This document shows positions 8,419 to 17,864 of a stretch of 64,000 nucleotides of DNA, in pieces (the stretch's first letter is position 1; every line of letters starts with the position of its first letter). The stretch spans positions 1,798,001 through 1,862,000 of the forward strand of contig NZ_JAYKZX010000003.1 in the NCBI RefSeq assembly GCF_035989265.1. The letters are read 5' to 3'. A model generated the notes under the pieces. The model was not told where the DNA came from, did no database searches, and was given only the letters and a program-made list of their open reading frames with translations. Origin of the DNA: Sphingobium sp. HWE2-09. Lineage in GTDB: Bacteria > Pseudomonadota > Alphaproteobacteria > Sphingomonadales > Sphingomonadaceae. The translations under genes and the position numbers were made by a program.

Positions 8419-9420
8419 ATGATGGACGGCAATTTCATCCTGATTATGGTGCTGATCGCGACCCTTTTCGGGTTGGCCGTCGTCGCGCTTGCTGGTCCCT
8501 CGCCGGACAAGGCGCGCAAGCGTCGCGTCGCGATGATCCGGGGTCGGCACAGCGAATCCGCCGAAGCGCTGCTGGAAGCGCGGATGCGCCGGGCGATTTC
8601 CAATCGCGCGACCGGCGTCGAAGCCAAGATGCTGGTATCGCTGATCCCGAACCCGGAAAATCTGACCAAGCGTCTGAAGATGACCGGCAAGAAGTGGACG
8701 CTCAGCCAGTATATGACGGGCAGCGCGATCATATTCCTGCTGCTGTCGGCGTTCCTGATGCTGCGCGGCTTCCCGTTCCTGTTCGCGATGATGGTCGGCC
8801 TGGCCGCAGGCCTGGGCCTGCCGCACTGGTGGGTGGGCCGCCTGATCAAGCAGCGGGTCAACAAATTCACCGTCAAATTCCCCGATGCGCTGGAACTGCT
8901 GACGCGCGGCCTGCGGTCCGGTCTGCCGATCGCCGAAACGCTGGGCATCGTATCGTCCGAAATTCCCGGCCCGGTGGGCGAAGAGTTCAAGCTGATCACC
9001 GAACGCATCAAGATCGGCCGCACCATGGAGCAGGCGCTTCAGGAAACGGCTGATCGGTTGGGCACCCCGGAATTCCAGTTCTTCGTCATCACCCTGGCCA
9101 TTCAGCGGGAAACGGGCGGCAACTTGGCCGAAACCCTGTCCAACCTGGCAACCGTGCTGCGCCAGCGCGCGCAAATGAAGCTCAAGATCCGCGCCATGGC
9201 GTCCGAATCCAAGGCATCGGCCTATATCATCGGCTCCCTGCCTTTCCTGGTGTTCGGCATGATCAGCTACATCAACTTCAGCTATATGGCGCCATTCTAC
9301 ACGCCCGATCCGGCCGGCACCTTCGGGCTTAGCCTGATGCAGGTCGTGGGCATCGGCGGCATGTGCTGGATGGGGATCGGCGTCTTCATCATGGCCCAGA
9401 TGATCAATTTCGAAATCTGA
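8419..9420 (+). CDS. tadB: Type II secretion system F family protein TadB
   Basis: Inner-membrane platform protein of the Tad pilus. An earlier in-frame ATG at 8383 lies inside the hairpin after cpaE and has no Shine-Dalgarno, so the start is placed at 8419 (a second ATG follows at 8422), giving MMDGNFILIMVLIATLFGL as the first membrane helix. The T2SSF domain lies at about residues 160-290, with FPDALELLTRGLRSGLPIAETL and ETGGNLAETLSNLATVLRQR. Two C-terminal helices close the protein. tadC follows after 19 bases, preceded by a GGGAAGGG ribosome site. Confidence 0.93.
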   Translation: MMDGNFILIMVLIATLFGLAVVALAGPSPDKARKRRVAMIRGRHSESAEALLEARMRRAISNRATGVEAKMLVSLIPNPENLTKRLKMTGKKWTLSQYMTGSAIIFLLLSAFLMLRGFPFLFAMMVGLAAGLGLPHWWVGRLIKQRVNKFTVKFPDALELLTRGLRSGLPIAETLGIVSSEIPGPVGEEFKLITERIKIGRTMEQALQETADRLGTPEFQFFVITLAIQRETGGNLAETLSNLATVLRQRAQMKLKIRAMASESKASAYIIGSLPFLVFGMISYINFSYMAPFYTPDPAGTFGLSLMQVVGIGGMCWMGIGVFIMAQMINFEI

Positions 9421-9439
9421 TAGGGAAGGGATAAGAGAT

Positions 9440-10429
9440 ATGGACGCCCCTACCCCAGCCGGTACGCTTTTCGGCCTGACAGCGACCGATGTCGGCACGT
9501 TGCTCGCCGCGCTCGCCACCCTGGCTACGCTGTTCGCGCTCTATGCGGTCATGACCGTGCGCGATCCCATGGCCAAGCGCGTCAAGGCGCTGAACGACCG
9601 GCGCGAACAGTTGAAGGCGGGCATTACCGCATCGACCGCCAAGCGCCGCGCCAAACTGGTCCGCAAGAACCAGACGACCGACAATATGCGGTCCTTCCTG
9701 TCGAGCCTGAAAGTCTTGCAGGACGATCAGTTGAAGGACGCGCAGATCCGCCTGGCGCAGGCGGGTATCCGGTCGAAGGACTGGGCCGTCGCGGTCATTT
9801 TCGGCCGCATGATCCTGCCGATCGTGATCGGGGGCACGGCTGCGATCATGCTCTATGGCGTCGGCATCGAACCCGAATGGGGACCGTTGAAGCGCTTCTT
9901 CGCCTTCGCGATCGCGCTGCTGCTCGCCTACAAGGCGCCCGATATCTATATCGACAACAAGGTCGCCAAGCGGTCCGCCGCGATCCGCAAGGGGCTGCCC
10001 GACGCACTCGATCTGCTGGTGATCTGCGCCGAGGCCGGCCTGACCGTGGACGCCGCCTTCAACCGCGTGGCGCGCGAACTGGGCAAGGCCTATCCCGAAC
10101 TGGGCGACGAGTTTCAGCTGACCGCGATCGAACTCAGCTTCCTGACCGAACGGCGCATGGCGTTCGAGAATCTCGCCACCCGCGTGAAGCTGGACGCGGT
10201 CAAGGGCGTGGTCACAACCATGATCCAGACCGAAAAATATGGCACGCCGCTGGCGTCCGCCTTGCGCGTGCTGTCCGCCGAATTCCGCCACGAACGCATG
10301 ATGCGGGCTGAGGAAAAGGCCGCTCGCCTGCCCGCGATCATGACCGTGCCATTGATTCTCTTCATCCTGCCGACCCTGTTCGTCGTCATCCTGGGTCCGG
10401 CGGCCTGTTCGATCAGCACCGCCTTCTGA
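9440..10429 (+). CDS. tadC: Type II secretion system F family protein TadC
   Basis: Second inner-membrane platform protein of the Tad pilus, 329 residues, probably paired with TadB. It has an N-terminal helix, a cytoplasmic linker, two central helices, and the T2SSF domain (LPDALDLLVICAEAGLTVDAAFNRVA, then TMIQTEKYGTPLASALRVLS), ending with a hydrophobic helix (TVPLILFILPTLFVVILG). It is the last gene of the operon and is followed by a strong intrinsic terminator. The usual downstream tadD, tadE and tadF genes are not here. Confidence 0.94.
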   Translation: MDAPTPAGTLFGLTATDVGTLLAALATLATLFALYAVMTVRDPMAKRVKALNDRREQLKAGITASTAKRRAKLVRKNQTTDNMRSFLSSLKVLQDDQLKDAQIRLAQAGIRSKDWAVAVIFGRMILPIVIGGTAAIMLYGVGIEPEWGPLKRFFAFAIALLLAYKAPDIYIDNKVAKRSAAIRKGLPDALDLLVICAEAGLTVDAAFNRVARELGKAYPELGDEFQLTAIELSFLTERRMAFENLATRVKLDAVKGVVTTMIQTEKYGTPLASALRVLSAEFRHERMMRAEEKAARLPAIMTVPLILFILPTLFVVILGPAACSISTAF

Positions 10430-10473
10430 AAATGGCGCAGGAAGCATGGCGCTGCCGTAGCGTCGCGTGAAAC

Positions 10474-10518
10474 GCCCGCCTGCCCTGCCTGAAAAAGGCT
10501 GTGGCAGGCGGGCTTTTT
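10474..10518 (+). terminator. Rho-independent terminator of the Tad operon
   Basis: An 11-base perfect inverted repeat (GCCCGCCTGCC / GGCAGGCGGGC) with an 18-base loop is followed at once by TTTTT. It sits 45 bases after the tadC stop. Confidence 0.9.
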
Positions 10519-10555
10519 CATGCTTATCTCAGCGTCAAACAACGGAGTGGATCGC

Positions 10556-10975
10556 ATGAAGCCAGCCCTTTTCGCCTTCGCAACCCTGACCGCCGCCTTC
10601 GCCGCCCTGCCCGCGCAGGCCGCCCAGCCCGTGACCGGACGCTGGGCGACGGTCGATGGCAAGGCGATCGTCCAGATCGCGCCGTGCGGCAAACATCTGT
10701 GCGGCAAGATCGAAAAGATCGTGAAGCCCACCCCCGGCCGCCCGCAGACCGACATCAAAAATCCCGATCCGGCCTTGCAATCGAAACCCCTGGTCGGGCT
10801 GGCGCTGTTGACCGGCTTTCAAGATGCTGGCGAACATTGGAAGGGGACGATCTACGATCCCGAAAGCGGCAAAAGCTATACGTCCAAGCTCAGCCGCAAC
10901 GCCAATGGCACGTTAAAGGTGCAGGGTTGCATCGCCTTCTTCTGCAAGACGCAGACCTGGACGCCGATGCGGTAG
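10556..10975 (+). CDS. DUF2147 domain-containing secreted protein
   Basis: Small exported protein of 139 residues with an N-terminal signal peptide (FAFATLTAAFAALPAQAA). The mature part matches DUF2147: GRWATVDGKAIVQIAPCGKHLCGKI, NPDPALQSKPLVG, and GTIYDPESGKSYTSKL near the centre, then GCIAFFCKTQTW at the end. The ATG at 10556 is preferred over an in-frame ATG at 10520, which lies right after the Tad terminator, because it gives a good signal peptide and has CGGAG upstream. Four cysteines could form disulfides. The function of DUF2147 is unknown. Confidence 0.88.
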   Translation: MKPALFAFATLTAAFAALPAQAAQPVTGRWATVDGKAIVQIAPCGKHLCGKIEKIVKPTPGRPQTDIKNPDPALQSKPLVGLALLTGFQDAGEHWKGTIYDPESGKSYTSKLSRNANGTLKVQGCIAFFCKTQTWTPMR

Positions 10976-11046
10976 CACGCCACGCACCTGCAAAAGCGAA
11001 TGCGCGACGTCGATCCGTCACGCACAAGGTTCGCGCTTCCTGGCCC

Positions 11047-11733
11047 TTACCGTTCCGACAGATAATAGCGGTCGATGGCGCTCAGATCGTCGGCTAGTTC
11101 ATAAACGATCGGCTGGCCCGTCGGGATTTCCAGATGGGTGATCTCATCATCGGGAATGTTCGACAGATGCTTCACCAGCGCGCGTAGCGAATTGCCGTGG
11201 GCGGAAATGAGGACGCGCTTGCCTGCCTTCAGGTCGGGCGCGATCGTCGCTTCCCAATAGGGCAGCACGCGGGCGATCGTATCCTTCAGGCTCTCGGTCG
11301 ACGGGATAGCTATGCCATCATAGCGACGATCCTTCGACAGATCGAACTCACTGCCCGCTTCCAGCACCGGCGGCGGAATGTCGAAGCTGCGGCGCCAGAT
11401 CTTGACCTGATCGTCGCCATGCTTGGCCGCCGTCTCCGCCTTGTTGAGGCCAGTCAGGCCACCATAATGCCGCTCATTGAGGCGCCAGTCCTTTTCGACC
11501 GGCAGCCAAAGCCGCCCCATTTCCTCGAGCGCCAGGTTCAGCGTCTTTATCGCGCGGGTCTGGAAACTGGTATAGCATTGGTCGAAATCCAGCCCCTTTT
11601 CCGCCATCAGGCGACCGGCGGCGCGGGCTTCTTCCGCGCCCTTTTCGGTCACATCCACGTCCCACCATCCGGTGAAGCGGTTTTCCAGATTCCATGACGA
11701 CTGACCATGGCGGATGAGGACGAGAGTGGGCAT
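11047..11733 (-). CDS. gpmA: 2,3-bisphosphoglycerate-dependent phosphoglycerate mutase
   Basis: Cytoplasmic glycolytic and gluconeogenic enzyme that interconverts 3- and 2-phosphoglycerate. Its 228 residues match the dPGM family: the phospho-acceptor motif [10 protein letters not shown] at residue 5, [18 protein letters not shown] near residue 88, and the second catalytic His in [14 protein letters not shown] near residue 180. The ATG at 11733 has AGGAGA eight bases upstream and fits the family N-terminus better than a start 45 bases earlier. It stands alone, divergent from sppA. Confidence 0.95.
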   Translation of the reverse strand: MPTLVLIRHGQSSWNLENRFTGWWDVDVTEKGAEEARAAGRLMAEKGLDFDQCYTSFQTRAIKTLNLALEEMGRLWLPVEKDWRLNERHYGGLTGLNKAETAAKHGDDQVKIWRRSFDIPPPVLEAGSEFDLSKDRRYDGIAIPSTESLKDTIARVLPYWEATIAPDLKAGKRVLISAHGNSLRALVKHLSNIPDDEITHLEIPTGQPIVYELADDLSAIDRYYLSER

Positions 11734-11886
11734 TGGGCGCGTCTCCTGCACGATAACGGCGAATGATGCGCTTCCCATAACGCGCTAAATCGCACGCGCA
11801 AGCTTGTCGCCCGATAGGCGCGCCCCACATTGCAGTCGGCGCGTCCATCGGATAGCCACGCAGGGTCAACGGAAGGAAGCAGCAAC

Positions 11887-13770
11887 TTGGCATTTTTGAA
11901 GGGCGCTTGGCGCATATTGGTCGCGATCAAGGACGGCCTCGTGCTGCTCTTCCTGCTGTTGTTCTTCGGCGCGCTTTATGCCGCCCTCTCCTATTCGCCC
12001 AAGCCGTCGCAAAGCGTCAGTGCAGGCGCGCTGCTGCTCGACCTGGACGGCAGCATCGTGGAACAGCCCGCCGAAGTAGGCGCGATGGCTCTGCTTTCCG
12101 GTTCCGGCCCGGACAGCAAGGAATATCGCCTGTCCGACATCGTCGCCGCGCTCGATGCGGCGAAGGGCGATGCCAAGGTCAAGGCCGTGGTCCTCAATCT
12201 CGACGGGTTTCTAGGCGGTGGTCAGGTCGCCATGGCGCGCGTGGGCAAGGCGATGGATGGCGTGCGCGCCGCGAAGAAGCCGGTCCTGGCCTATGCGTCG
12301 CTCTACAGCGACGATGGCTATCAACTCGCGGCCCATGCCAGCGAAGTGTGGAGCGACCCGATGGGCGGTGTTGCCATCGCAGGTCGGGGTGGGTCCAACC
12401 TCTATTATAAGGGGCTGATCGACAAGCTGGGCGTCAACACCCATGTCTATCGCGTCGGCACTTATAAGAGCTTCGTCGAACCCTTCACCCGCACCGAACA
12501 ATCGCCCGAAGCCAAGCAGGCGAACCAGGCGCTGGCCGGGGCGCTGTGGCAGAATTGGCAGGACGATGTGACTAAGGCCCGGCCCAAGGCGAAGATCGCA
12601 GCCTATGCCGCCGATCCGCTCGCCGCGGTGCAAGCGACCGGCGGCGACATGGGCAAGGCTGCGCTAGCGTCCGACCTGGTCGACAAGCTGGGCGACGAAG
12701 CGGCTTTTGGCGAACGCGTCGCGCAGATTGCGGGCGAAGCCAGCAGCGACAAGGCCGGCAGTTTCGCCACGATCGACTTCGCCAGCTACGTCAAGGCGCG
12801 CAAGCCCGCCAATGACGGACAGATCGGCGTGCTGACGGTGGCGGGCGACATCGTGGATGGCGAGGCTGGCCCCGGCACGGCGGCGGGTGACACGATTTCC
12901 GACCTGCTACTGACCGCGCTCGATGAAAAATCGTTGAAGGCGCTGGTGGTCCGGGTCGATTCGCCGGGCGGCTCCGTCATGGCGTCGGAAAAGATACGCG
13001 GCGCCATCCTGAAGGCGAAGGCCGCCGGGCTGCCGATCGTCGTGTCCATGGGCAATGTCGCGGCCAGCGGCGGCTATTGGGTATCGACGCCTGCCGACAT
13101 GATCTTTGCCGAGCCGGACACAATCACGGGATCGATCGGCGTATTCGGCATCATCCCCAGCTTCGAAGGAACGCTGGCGAAGATGGGCATCACCACCGAC
13201 GGGGTTCGCACCACGCCGCTGTCCGGCCAGCCAGACGTGACCGGCGGCACCACGCCGCAATTCGACCAGATCATGCAGTTGGGTGTCGAGGATATCTACC
13301 GCCGCTTCGTCGGCCTGGTCGCAAAGTCACGCCGCAAGACGCCGCAGGCGATCGACGCCATCGCCCAGGGGCGCGTCTGGGACGGCGGCACCGCGCGGCA
13401 GATCGGCCTGGTCGATCGTTTCGGCGGGCTGGAGGACGCCATCGCCGAAGCCGCACGCCGGGCGAAGATCGATCCGGCCACGGCGCGGGCTTATTATATC
13501 GAAAAGCAGCCCGACACCTTCGCCGCCTTCCTCCAGTCGATCGCCGATCGCGAGCAGAGCGATGCCAATGCGCCGCGCGACATGCTTGCGCGGCAGGCGC
13601 TGGTGCAACGCGGCTGGGCGATGCAGGCGGTGGCGGACGTCAAGGCGCTGGTCATGGGCGCAGGCGTCCGCGCCGACTGTCTGGAATGCCGCGGCTATGG
13701 CGCGCCCAAGGCTGGGAACGCCACAGATGACCATAGCCTGCTGGCGATGCTTGCGAGATTGTGGGGGTAA
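11887..13770 (+). CDS. sppA: Signal peptide peptidase SppA, 67K type
   Basis: Membrane-bound serine/lysine peptidase that degrades cleaved signal peptides. The TTG at 11887 is chosen because GGAAGGA lies ten bases upstream and the product then begins LAFLKGAWRILVAIKDG, followed by the anchor helix LVLLFLLLFFGALYAALS. The protein of about 627 residues holds two tandem SppA (S49) domains. The catalytic Lys is probably in VGTYKSFVEPF of the first domain, and the nucleophile Ser is in GNVAASGGYW of the second. An earlier in-frame TTG at 11830 has no ribosome site. The gene is divergent from gpmA. Confidence 0.93.
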   Translation: MAFLKGAWRILVAIKDGLVLLFLLLFFGALYAALSYSPKPSQSVSAGALLLDLDGSIVEQPAEVGAMALLSGSGPDSKEYRLSDIVAALDAAKGDAKVKAVVLNLDGFLGGGQVAMARVGKAMDGVRAAKKPVLAYASLYSDDGYQLAAHASEVWSDPMGGVAIAGRGGSNLYYKGLIDKLGVNTHVYRVGTYKSFVEPFTRTEQSPEAKQANQALAGALWQNWQDDVTKARPKAKIAAYAADPLAAVQATGGDMGKAALASDLVDKLGDEAAFGERVAQIAGEASSDKAGSFATIDFASYVKARKPANDGQIGVLTVAGDIVDGEAGPGTAAGDTISDLLLTALDEKSLKALVVRVDSPGGSVMASEKIRGAILKAKAAGLPIVVSMGNVAASGGYWVSTPADMIFAEPDTITGSIGVFGIIPSFEGTLAKMGITTDGVRTTPLSGQPDVTGGTTPQFDQIMQLGVEDIYRRFVGLVAKSRRKTPQAIDAIAQGRVWDGGTARQIGLVDRFGGLEDAIAEAARRAKIDPATARAYYIEKQPDTFAAFLQSIADREQSDANAPRDMLARQALVQRGWAMQAVADVKALVMGAGVRADCLECRGYGAPKAGNATDDHSLLAMLARLWG

Positions 13771-13893
13771 GATGCTGGCAACAGGCCCTGATATTATTTC
13801 AGTTGCCCGTTGAAACCCTATTTCTCGTACTTATATCGGGTTTGTTCTGGTCTCTTTCCCCTCCCCCTATGAGGATCGGAACGCTCCCTGTGG

Positions 13894-13932
13894 AAGGCCC
13901 CGTGCGACACCCCTTGGTCGCCGGGGCCTTTT
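13894..13932. terminator. Bidirectional terminator between sppA and lptG
   Basis: AAGGCCCCG-T-GCGAC pairs with GTCGC-CGGGGCCTT around an 8-base loop (one bulged T). It is flanked by TTTT on the plus side and by an AA pair on the other, so it can serve both convergent genes. The rest of the 13771-13937 gap shows nothing further of note. Confidence 0.8.
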
Positions 13933-13937
13933 CCTTG

Positions 13938-15038
13938 TCACTCCTCGGTGCGGAAGAGCACCGTTTCCCCGACCAGCAGGAACAGGAAGAAGGGCGCCCA
14001 GGCCGCCAGGACTGGAGGATATGCGCCCAGACTGCCCATCGCGAGCGAGAAATTGTCGGCGACGAAATAGGCAAAGCCCAGCGCCATGCCCAATACCGCG
14101 CGCATGAACAGCTGGCCCGATCGCGCCAGGCCGAACGCGGCGACCGACCCTAGGATCGGCATCAGCAAAGCCGACAATGGTCCCGACAGCTTGTGCCACA
14201 GGCTGCCTTCCAGTTCGGCGGTGGGGCGACCCGCGTCGTGCAGGTCCGATATCGCGGCCTCCAACTCGCGGAAGGTCAGCGCGTCGGGATCGACCTTCGC
14301 CAGGGTGAACTGGTCGGGCCGGATGTCGCGGCCGAACCGGACGGTGCCGACATTGCGCACGGTGCCGCGCGCCACGTCGAACTGGCGCGCGTCTTCCAGC
14401 AGCCAGCTTTTGCTGGCGGCGTCGTAACGGCCCTTGGGCGCCTGCACGATGGTCGTCAGGCTGTTGTTGACTCGGTTATAGATCTGGACCCGGCGCAACT
14501 GCACCTGCGTGCCGCGTCCCGCCACGATGGCGGCGTTGACCAGATTATTTCCGTCGCGCACCCAGGGGTTGCTCTTGACCCCGCTGTCGCGCGGGATGGG
14601 TCCATAGTCCACCGCCTGCCACGCGCTGAGCGCTGCGGTCGAGCGGACGACGATCCGTTCGTTGAATATGAAGCTGATGGCCGAAACGCCCAGCGCGGTC
14701 GCGATCAGCGGTGCAAGGATCTGATGCGCGGACAGGCCCGCCGCCTTCATCGAGATGATTTCGCTATTCTGGTTGAGCGTCGCCAGCATCACCAGCGTAC
14801 CGAGCAGCACCGAGAAGGGCAGGAACCGCGCGACGATCTGCGGCACGCGCAGGCCGACATAGTGCCACAATTGCGGATCGCCATTGCCGGGATAGGACAG
14901 CACGTCGCTGCTATTGCCGAGCAGGTCGAGCGTCTGGAGCACGACCACCAGTAGCGCCAGCACCGCGAAGGTCCGGGTCAGGAACAGGCGTGCCATATAC
15001 CAGCTGATCTGGCGTGAGGGGAAGAAATTAAACTGCAT
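13938..15038 (-). CDS. lptG: LPS export ABC transporter permease LptG
   Basis: Inner-membrane permease of the LptB2FG complex that extracts lipopolysaccharide and hands it to LptC/A. Its 366 residues show the YjgP/YjgQ pattern: two N-terminal helices (FLTRTFAVLALLVVVLQTLDLL), the MATLNQNSEIISMKAAGLS segment (the coupling region to LptB), a periplasmic beta-jellyroll domain in the middle, and three C-terminal helices. It begins 3 bases after the lptF stop, so the two subunits are coupled. Essential in most Gram-negative bacteria. Confidence 0.94.
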   Translation of the reverse strand: MQFNFFPSRQISWYMARLFLTRTFAVLALLVVVLQTLDLLGNSSDVLSYPGNGDPQLWHYVGLRVPQIVARFLPFSVLLGTLVMLATLNQNSEIISMKAAGLSAHQILAPLIATALGVSAISFIFNERIVVRSTAALSAWQAVDYGPIPRDSGVKSNPWVRDGNNLVNAAIVAGRGTQVQLRRVQIYNRVNNSLTTIVQAPKGRYDAASKSWLLEDARQFDVARGTVRNVGTVRFGRDIRPDQFTLAKVDPDALTFRELEAAISDLHDAGRPTAELEGSLWHKLSGPLSALLMPILGSVAAFGLARSGQLFMRAVLGMALGFAYFVADNFSLAMGSLGAYPPVLAAWAPFFLFLLVGETVLFRTEE

Positions 15039-15041
15039 GGG

Positions 15042-16250
15042 TCAGGCCGCCTCTTCCGAAACAGGTTTGCGTCGGCCAAAGCGCAACAGACGGACGATCT
15101 GCTTGCCTAGTTTGGAGAAGGCGACTTCCAGCGCGCCGATCGGCTGACCGCCCGGACGGTTGGCAATCACATGATACATCCACAGCACCAGACCCGATGC
15201 GAGCAGGAACGGTCCCCATAGCGCGATGATCGGATCGACCTTCCCCAGCGCGCCGATGCCTTCGCCATATTGATTGATCTTGTGATAGGTCACGATGAAC
15301 ACGATCGACAGGAAGACGCCCAGCGCCGATGTCGATCGTTTGGGCGGGATCGCGAAGGCGAGCGCGGCAAGCGGCAGCAGGAACATGAAGACCACCTCGA
15401 CCATGCGGAAGTGGAAATTGGCGCGCACCTCGTCCTTCAGCTTTTGCGGTGTCGCGGGGTTCTTGCCGATCACCATCAGTTCGGGAATCGTCTTTTCACG
15501 ATCGACGTCGCGGCCGCGGAAATTCTCGATCTGCGGCAGGTCGATCGGCAGGTCGTGGCTGGAGAAGGAGAGGATGCGGGGCGTCTTATATTTGGGCGCG
15601 TCGTTCACCAGCACGCCGTTGCGCAGGCGAAAGATGATGACGTCGGGATCGTCGGTGGCAAGGAAGGTGCCCTGCGCCGCCGTGACCGCGACCGACTGAC
15701 CATCGCGGCTGACCGCGCGGACGAAAATGCCCTGCAGGTTGCGGCCTTCGTCCAGGCTGCGTTCGATCCGCATGGTCATGCGCTTGCCCAGATTGGTGAA
15801 CTCGCCGACCTTGATCGATGCGCCCAGCGCGCCGGAACGCAGTTCGAACCGCAGCGCTTCATAGGCGTGGCGGGACAGCGGCTGGACGAAGCCGACGATG
15901 CCGAAGTTGAGCAACGCCAGCGCGATCGCATACATATAGGGCACGCGCAGCAACCGGCCGTAAGACAGGCCGACTGCGCGCATCACGTCCAGTTCGGATG
16001 ACAAGGCGAGTTTGCGGAAGGCGAGCAGGATGCCGAGCATCAGGCCGATCGGGATACCGAGCGATAGATATTCGGGCAGCATATTGGCGAGCATCCGCCA
16101 CACGACGCTGACCGGCCCCCCTTCCGCCGCGACGAAATCGAACAGGCTGAGCATCTTGTCGAGCACCAGCAGCATCGCGGCGATCACCAGCGTACCCAGC
16201 ATGGGCACCGCGATCAGGCGGGCGAGATAACGATCGGTGGCGGTCAGCAT
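15042..16250 (-). CDS. lptF: LPS export ABC transporter permease LptF
   Basis: Partner of LptG in the LptB2FG lipopolysaccharide extractor. Its 402 residues start with LARLIAVPMLGTLVIAAMLLVLDKM, followed by GIPIGLMLGILLAFRKLALSSELDVMRAVGLS, the LptF/G coupling-helix region. A periplasmic jellyroll domain and three C-terminal helices follow, and a basic tail ends the protein. It is the first gene of the lptF-lptG pair and is divergent from the DUF2141 gene, with 129 bases between them holding the promoters. Confidence 0.94.
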   Translation of the reverse strand: MLTATDRYLARLIAVPMLGTLVIAAMLLVLDKMLSLFDFVAAEGGPVSVVWRMLANMLPEYLSLGIPIGLMLGILLAFRKLALSSELDVMRAVGLSYGRLLRVPYMYAIALALLNFGIVGFVQPLSRHAYEALRFELRSGALGASIKVGEFTNLGKRMTMRIERSLDEGRNLQGIFVRAVSRDGQSVAVTAAQGTFLATDDPDVIIFRLRNGVLVNDAPKYKTPRILSFSSHDLPIDLPQIENFRGRDVDREKTIPELMVIGKNPATPQKLKDEVRANFHFRMVEVVFMFLLPLAALAFAIPPKRSTSALGVFLSIVFIVTYHKINQYGEGIGALGKVDPIIALWGPFLLASGLVLWMYHVIANRPGGQPIGALEVAFSKLGKQIVRLLRFGRRKPVSEEAA

Positions 16251-16379
16251 TCTCTAAGTCGTCGTCCCATCACCATGTTTTGGCCGCAAACCCCGCCCAT
16301 ATGCGAGTCAGTATAAAAGCGGGGCGAACAGGGGCCTGCCGTCCGGTTCATATCGGCGGCTATAGCTTCCAGGAGTTTG

Positions 16380-16874
16380 ATGGTCATGGTAAAAGTTGCA
16401 ATGGGTCTGATGTCGGTGGCGGCGATGATCGCTGCGGTCCCGGCAATGGCCCATGGCGAGGAAATCGCGAACGACCTGGGCCGGTGCGAAAGCGCCGCCA
16501 AAGGCCCGGCCGTGCTGGTCGATGTGCGGGGTTTCGTCGCGTCCACCGGCAAGGTTCGCATTCAATCCTACCCCGCCACCAAGACCGCCTGGCTGACCAA
16601 GGGCGAATGGCTCAACCGTATCGACAGTGCGGTGCGACCCGCCAATGGCGCCATGCGATTTTGCGTGCCGGTGCCGGGTCCGGGCAAATATGGCATCGCC
16701 GTGCGGCACGACCGCGACGGCAATGGCAAGACGGACATTTCGCGGGACGGCGGCGGTTTTTCCAACAATCCGTCGATCAGCATCTTCAACCTGGGCAAGC
16801 CAGGCGTCGAAAAAGCGGCCTTCTATGCCGGGCCGGGCGTGACGAAAATCACGATCAACCTCCAATATATGTGA
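16380..16874 (+). CDS. DUF2141 domain-containing exported protein
   Basis: Secreted protein of about 164 residues with a signal peptide ending in AVPAMAHG. The mature part fits DUF2141: VLVDVRGFVASTGKVRIQSYP, a CVPVPGPGKYGIAVRHDRDGNGKTD motif (a possible calcium-binding DxDxNxK loop) and GFSNNP. AGGAG lies at 16371-16375; the ATG at 16380 is close to it and the ATG at 16386 is a reasonable alternative. It is followed after 9 bases by the lipid kinase gene, suggesting one transcript. Function unknown. Confidence 0.85.
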   Translation: MVMVKVAMGLMSVAAMIAAVPAMAHGEEIANDLGRCESAAKGPAVLVDVRGFVASTGKVRIQSYPATKTAWLTKGEWLNRIDSAVRPANGAMRFCVPVPGPGKYGIAVRHDRDGNGKTDISRDGGGFSNNPSISIFNLGKPGVEKAAFYAGPGVTKITINLQYM

Positions 16875-16883
16875 TCGAAACCC

Positions 16884-17852
16884 ATGGTCTGCGTCGCGCT
16901 CCTGTCCAATCCGAAGTCCACGGGCAACCGGCAGACCCTTCCGCTCGTGCGCAGCTATTGCGCCAGCAACCCCGACATCTTTCACTATGAAGTGGAGCAT
17001 GTCGATCAGATCGGCCGGGCGTTTCAGACGATCGCCCGCGTCGATCCCACCGTCATCGTCATCAATGGCGGCGACGGCACGGTGCAGGCGTCGCTGACCG
17101 AACTGTATCAGGGCGAACATTTCAAGGGCCGGGTGCCGCCGATCGCGGTGCTGCCCAATGGCAAGACCAACCTCATCGCGCTCGACCTTGGCATCCATGG
17201 CGACCCGATCAAGGCGCTGGAGCGGATCGTGGAGATTGCCAAGGCGGGCGTTGATGCGCATGTCGTTGCGCGTGAGTTGATCGCCCTGTCCGATGGCGCG
17301 GTGGGCAGTCGCCCGGTGCTGGGCATGTTCCTGGGCGGCGCGGGACTGGCCGATTATATGCTCTATTGCCGCAACCAGATTTATCCGCTGGGCCTGTCCA
17401 ATGGCCTGAGCCATGTGATCACCGCGCTGGCGGTCGTGTTTTCGCTGCTGTTCGGCATCCGCGCCAAATTCCTGCCGCCGTCGGGCAATCCGGTGCGCAT
17501 ATCGCTGATCCGCGACGGGCAGTTGGTGGGGCGTTTCGCCGTGTTGATCGTCACGACGCTGGAGCGACTGCTGCTGGGCGTGGATCCGGGCGACAGCCGA
17601 AGCGGTAATATGAAGCTGATGGCTGTGGACCAGAACCTGCCCGCCCTGCTGCGCCTGGTGTGGGCCAGCCTGTTCAAGCGGGTGGGCAAGCATAAGATGC
17701 ACGGCATCCATCTGGAACAGGGCGATACGATCCGTATCGAGGGGGACCGCAGCAGCGTGATCCTGGACGGCGAATTGTTCGAAGCGTCGGAAGGCAAGCC
17801 GATCGTGCTGCGATCAACCCAGCCGGTGCCGTTTTTACGGTTGGCGGCTTAA
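16884..17852 (+). CDS. Diacylglycerol kinase family (lipid kinase) protein
   Basis: Member of the DAGK catalytic-domain family (PF00781), which phosphorylates diacylglycerol or related lipids with ATP. The nucleotide-binding motif VINGGDGTVQ lies near residues 58-66, preceded by SNPKSTGN at the N-terminus. PIAVLPNGKTNLIALDLG is the second family motif, and the C-terminal beta domain carries IEGDRSSVILDGE (usual D-G-E signature). It has 322 residues and no signal peptide. The exact lipid substrate (diacylglycerol, sphingosine-like or undecaprenol) cannot be told. Sphingomonads make sphingolipids, so a long-chain-base substrate is possible but unsupported. Confidence 0.85.
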   Translation: MVCVALLSNPKSTGNRQTLPLVRSYCASNPDIFHYEVEHVDQIGRAFQTIARVDPTVIVINGGDGTVQASLTELYQGEHFKGRVPPIAVLPNGKTNLIALDLGIHGDPIKALERIVEIAKAGVDAHVVARELIALSDGAVGSRPVLGMFLGGAGLADYMLYCRNQIYPLGLSNGLSHVITALAVVFSLLFGIRAKFLPPSGNPVRISLIRDGQLVGRFAVLIVTTLERLLLGVDPGDSRSGNMKLMAVDQNLPALLRLVWASLFKRVGKHKMHGIHLEQGDTIRIEGDRSSVILDGELFEASEGKPIVLRSTQPVPFLRLAA

Positions 17853-17864
17853 CATAGTCTGCGT

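Noticed and set aside
8383..8421. Earlier ATG for tadB at 8383
   Set aside because: It lies within the arm of a perfect hairpin and lacks a ribosome site; the helix MMDGNFILIMVL starts at 8419.
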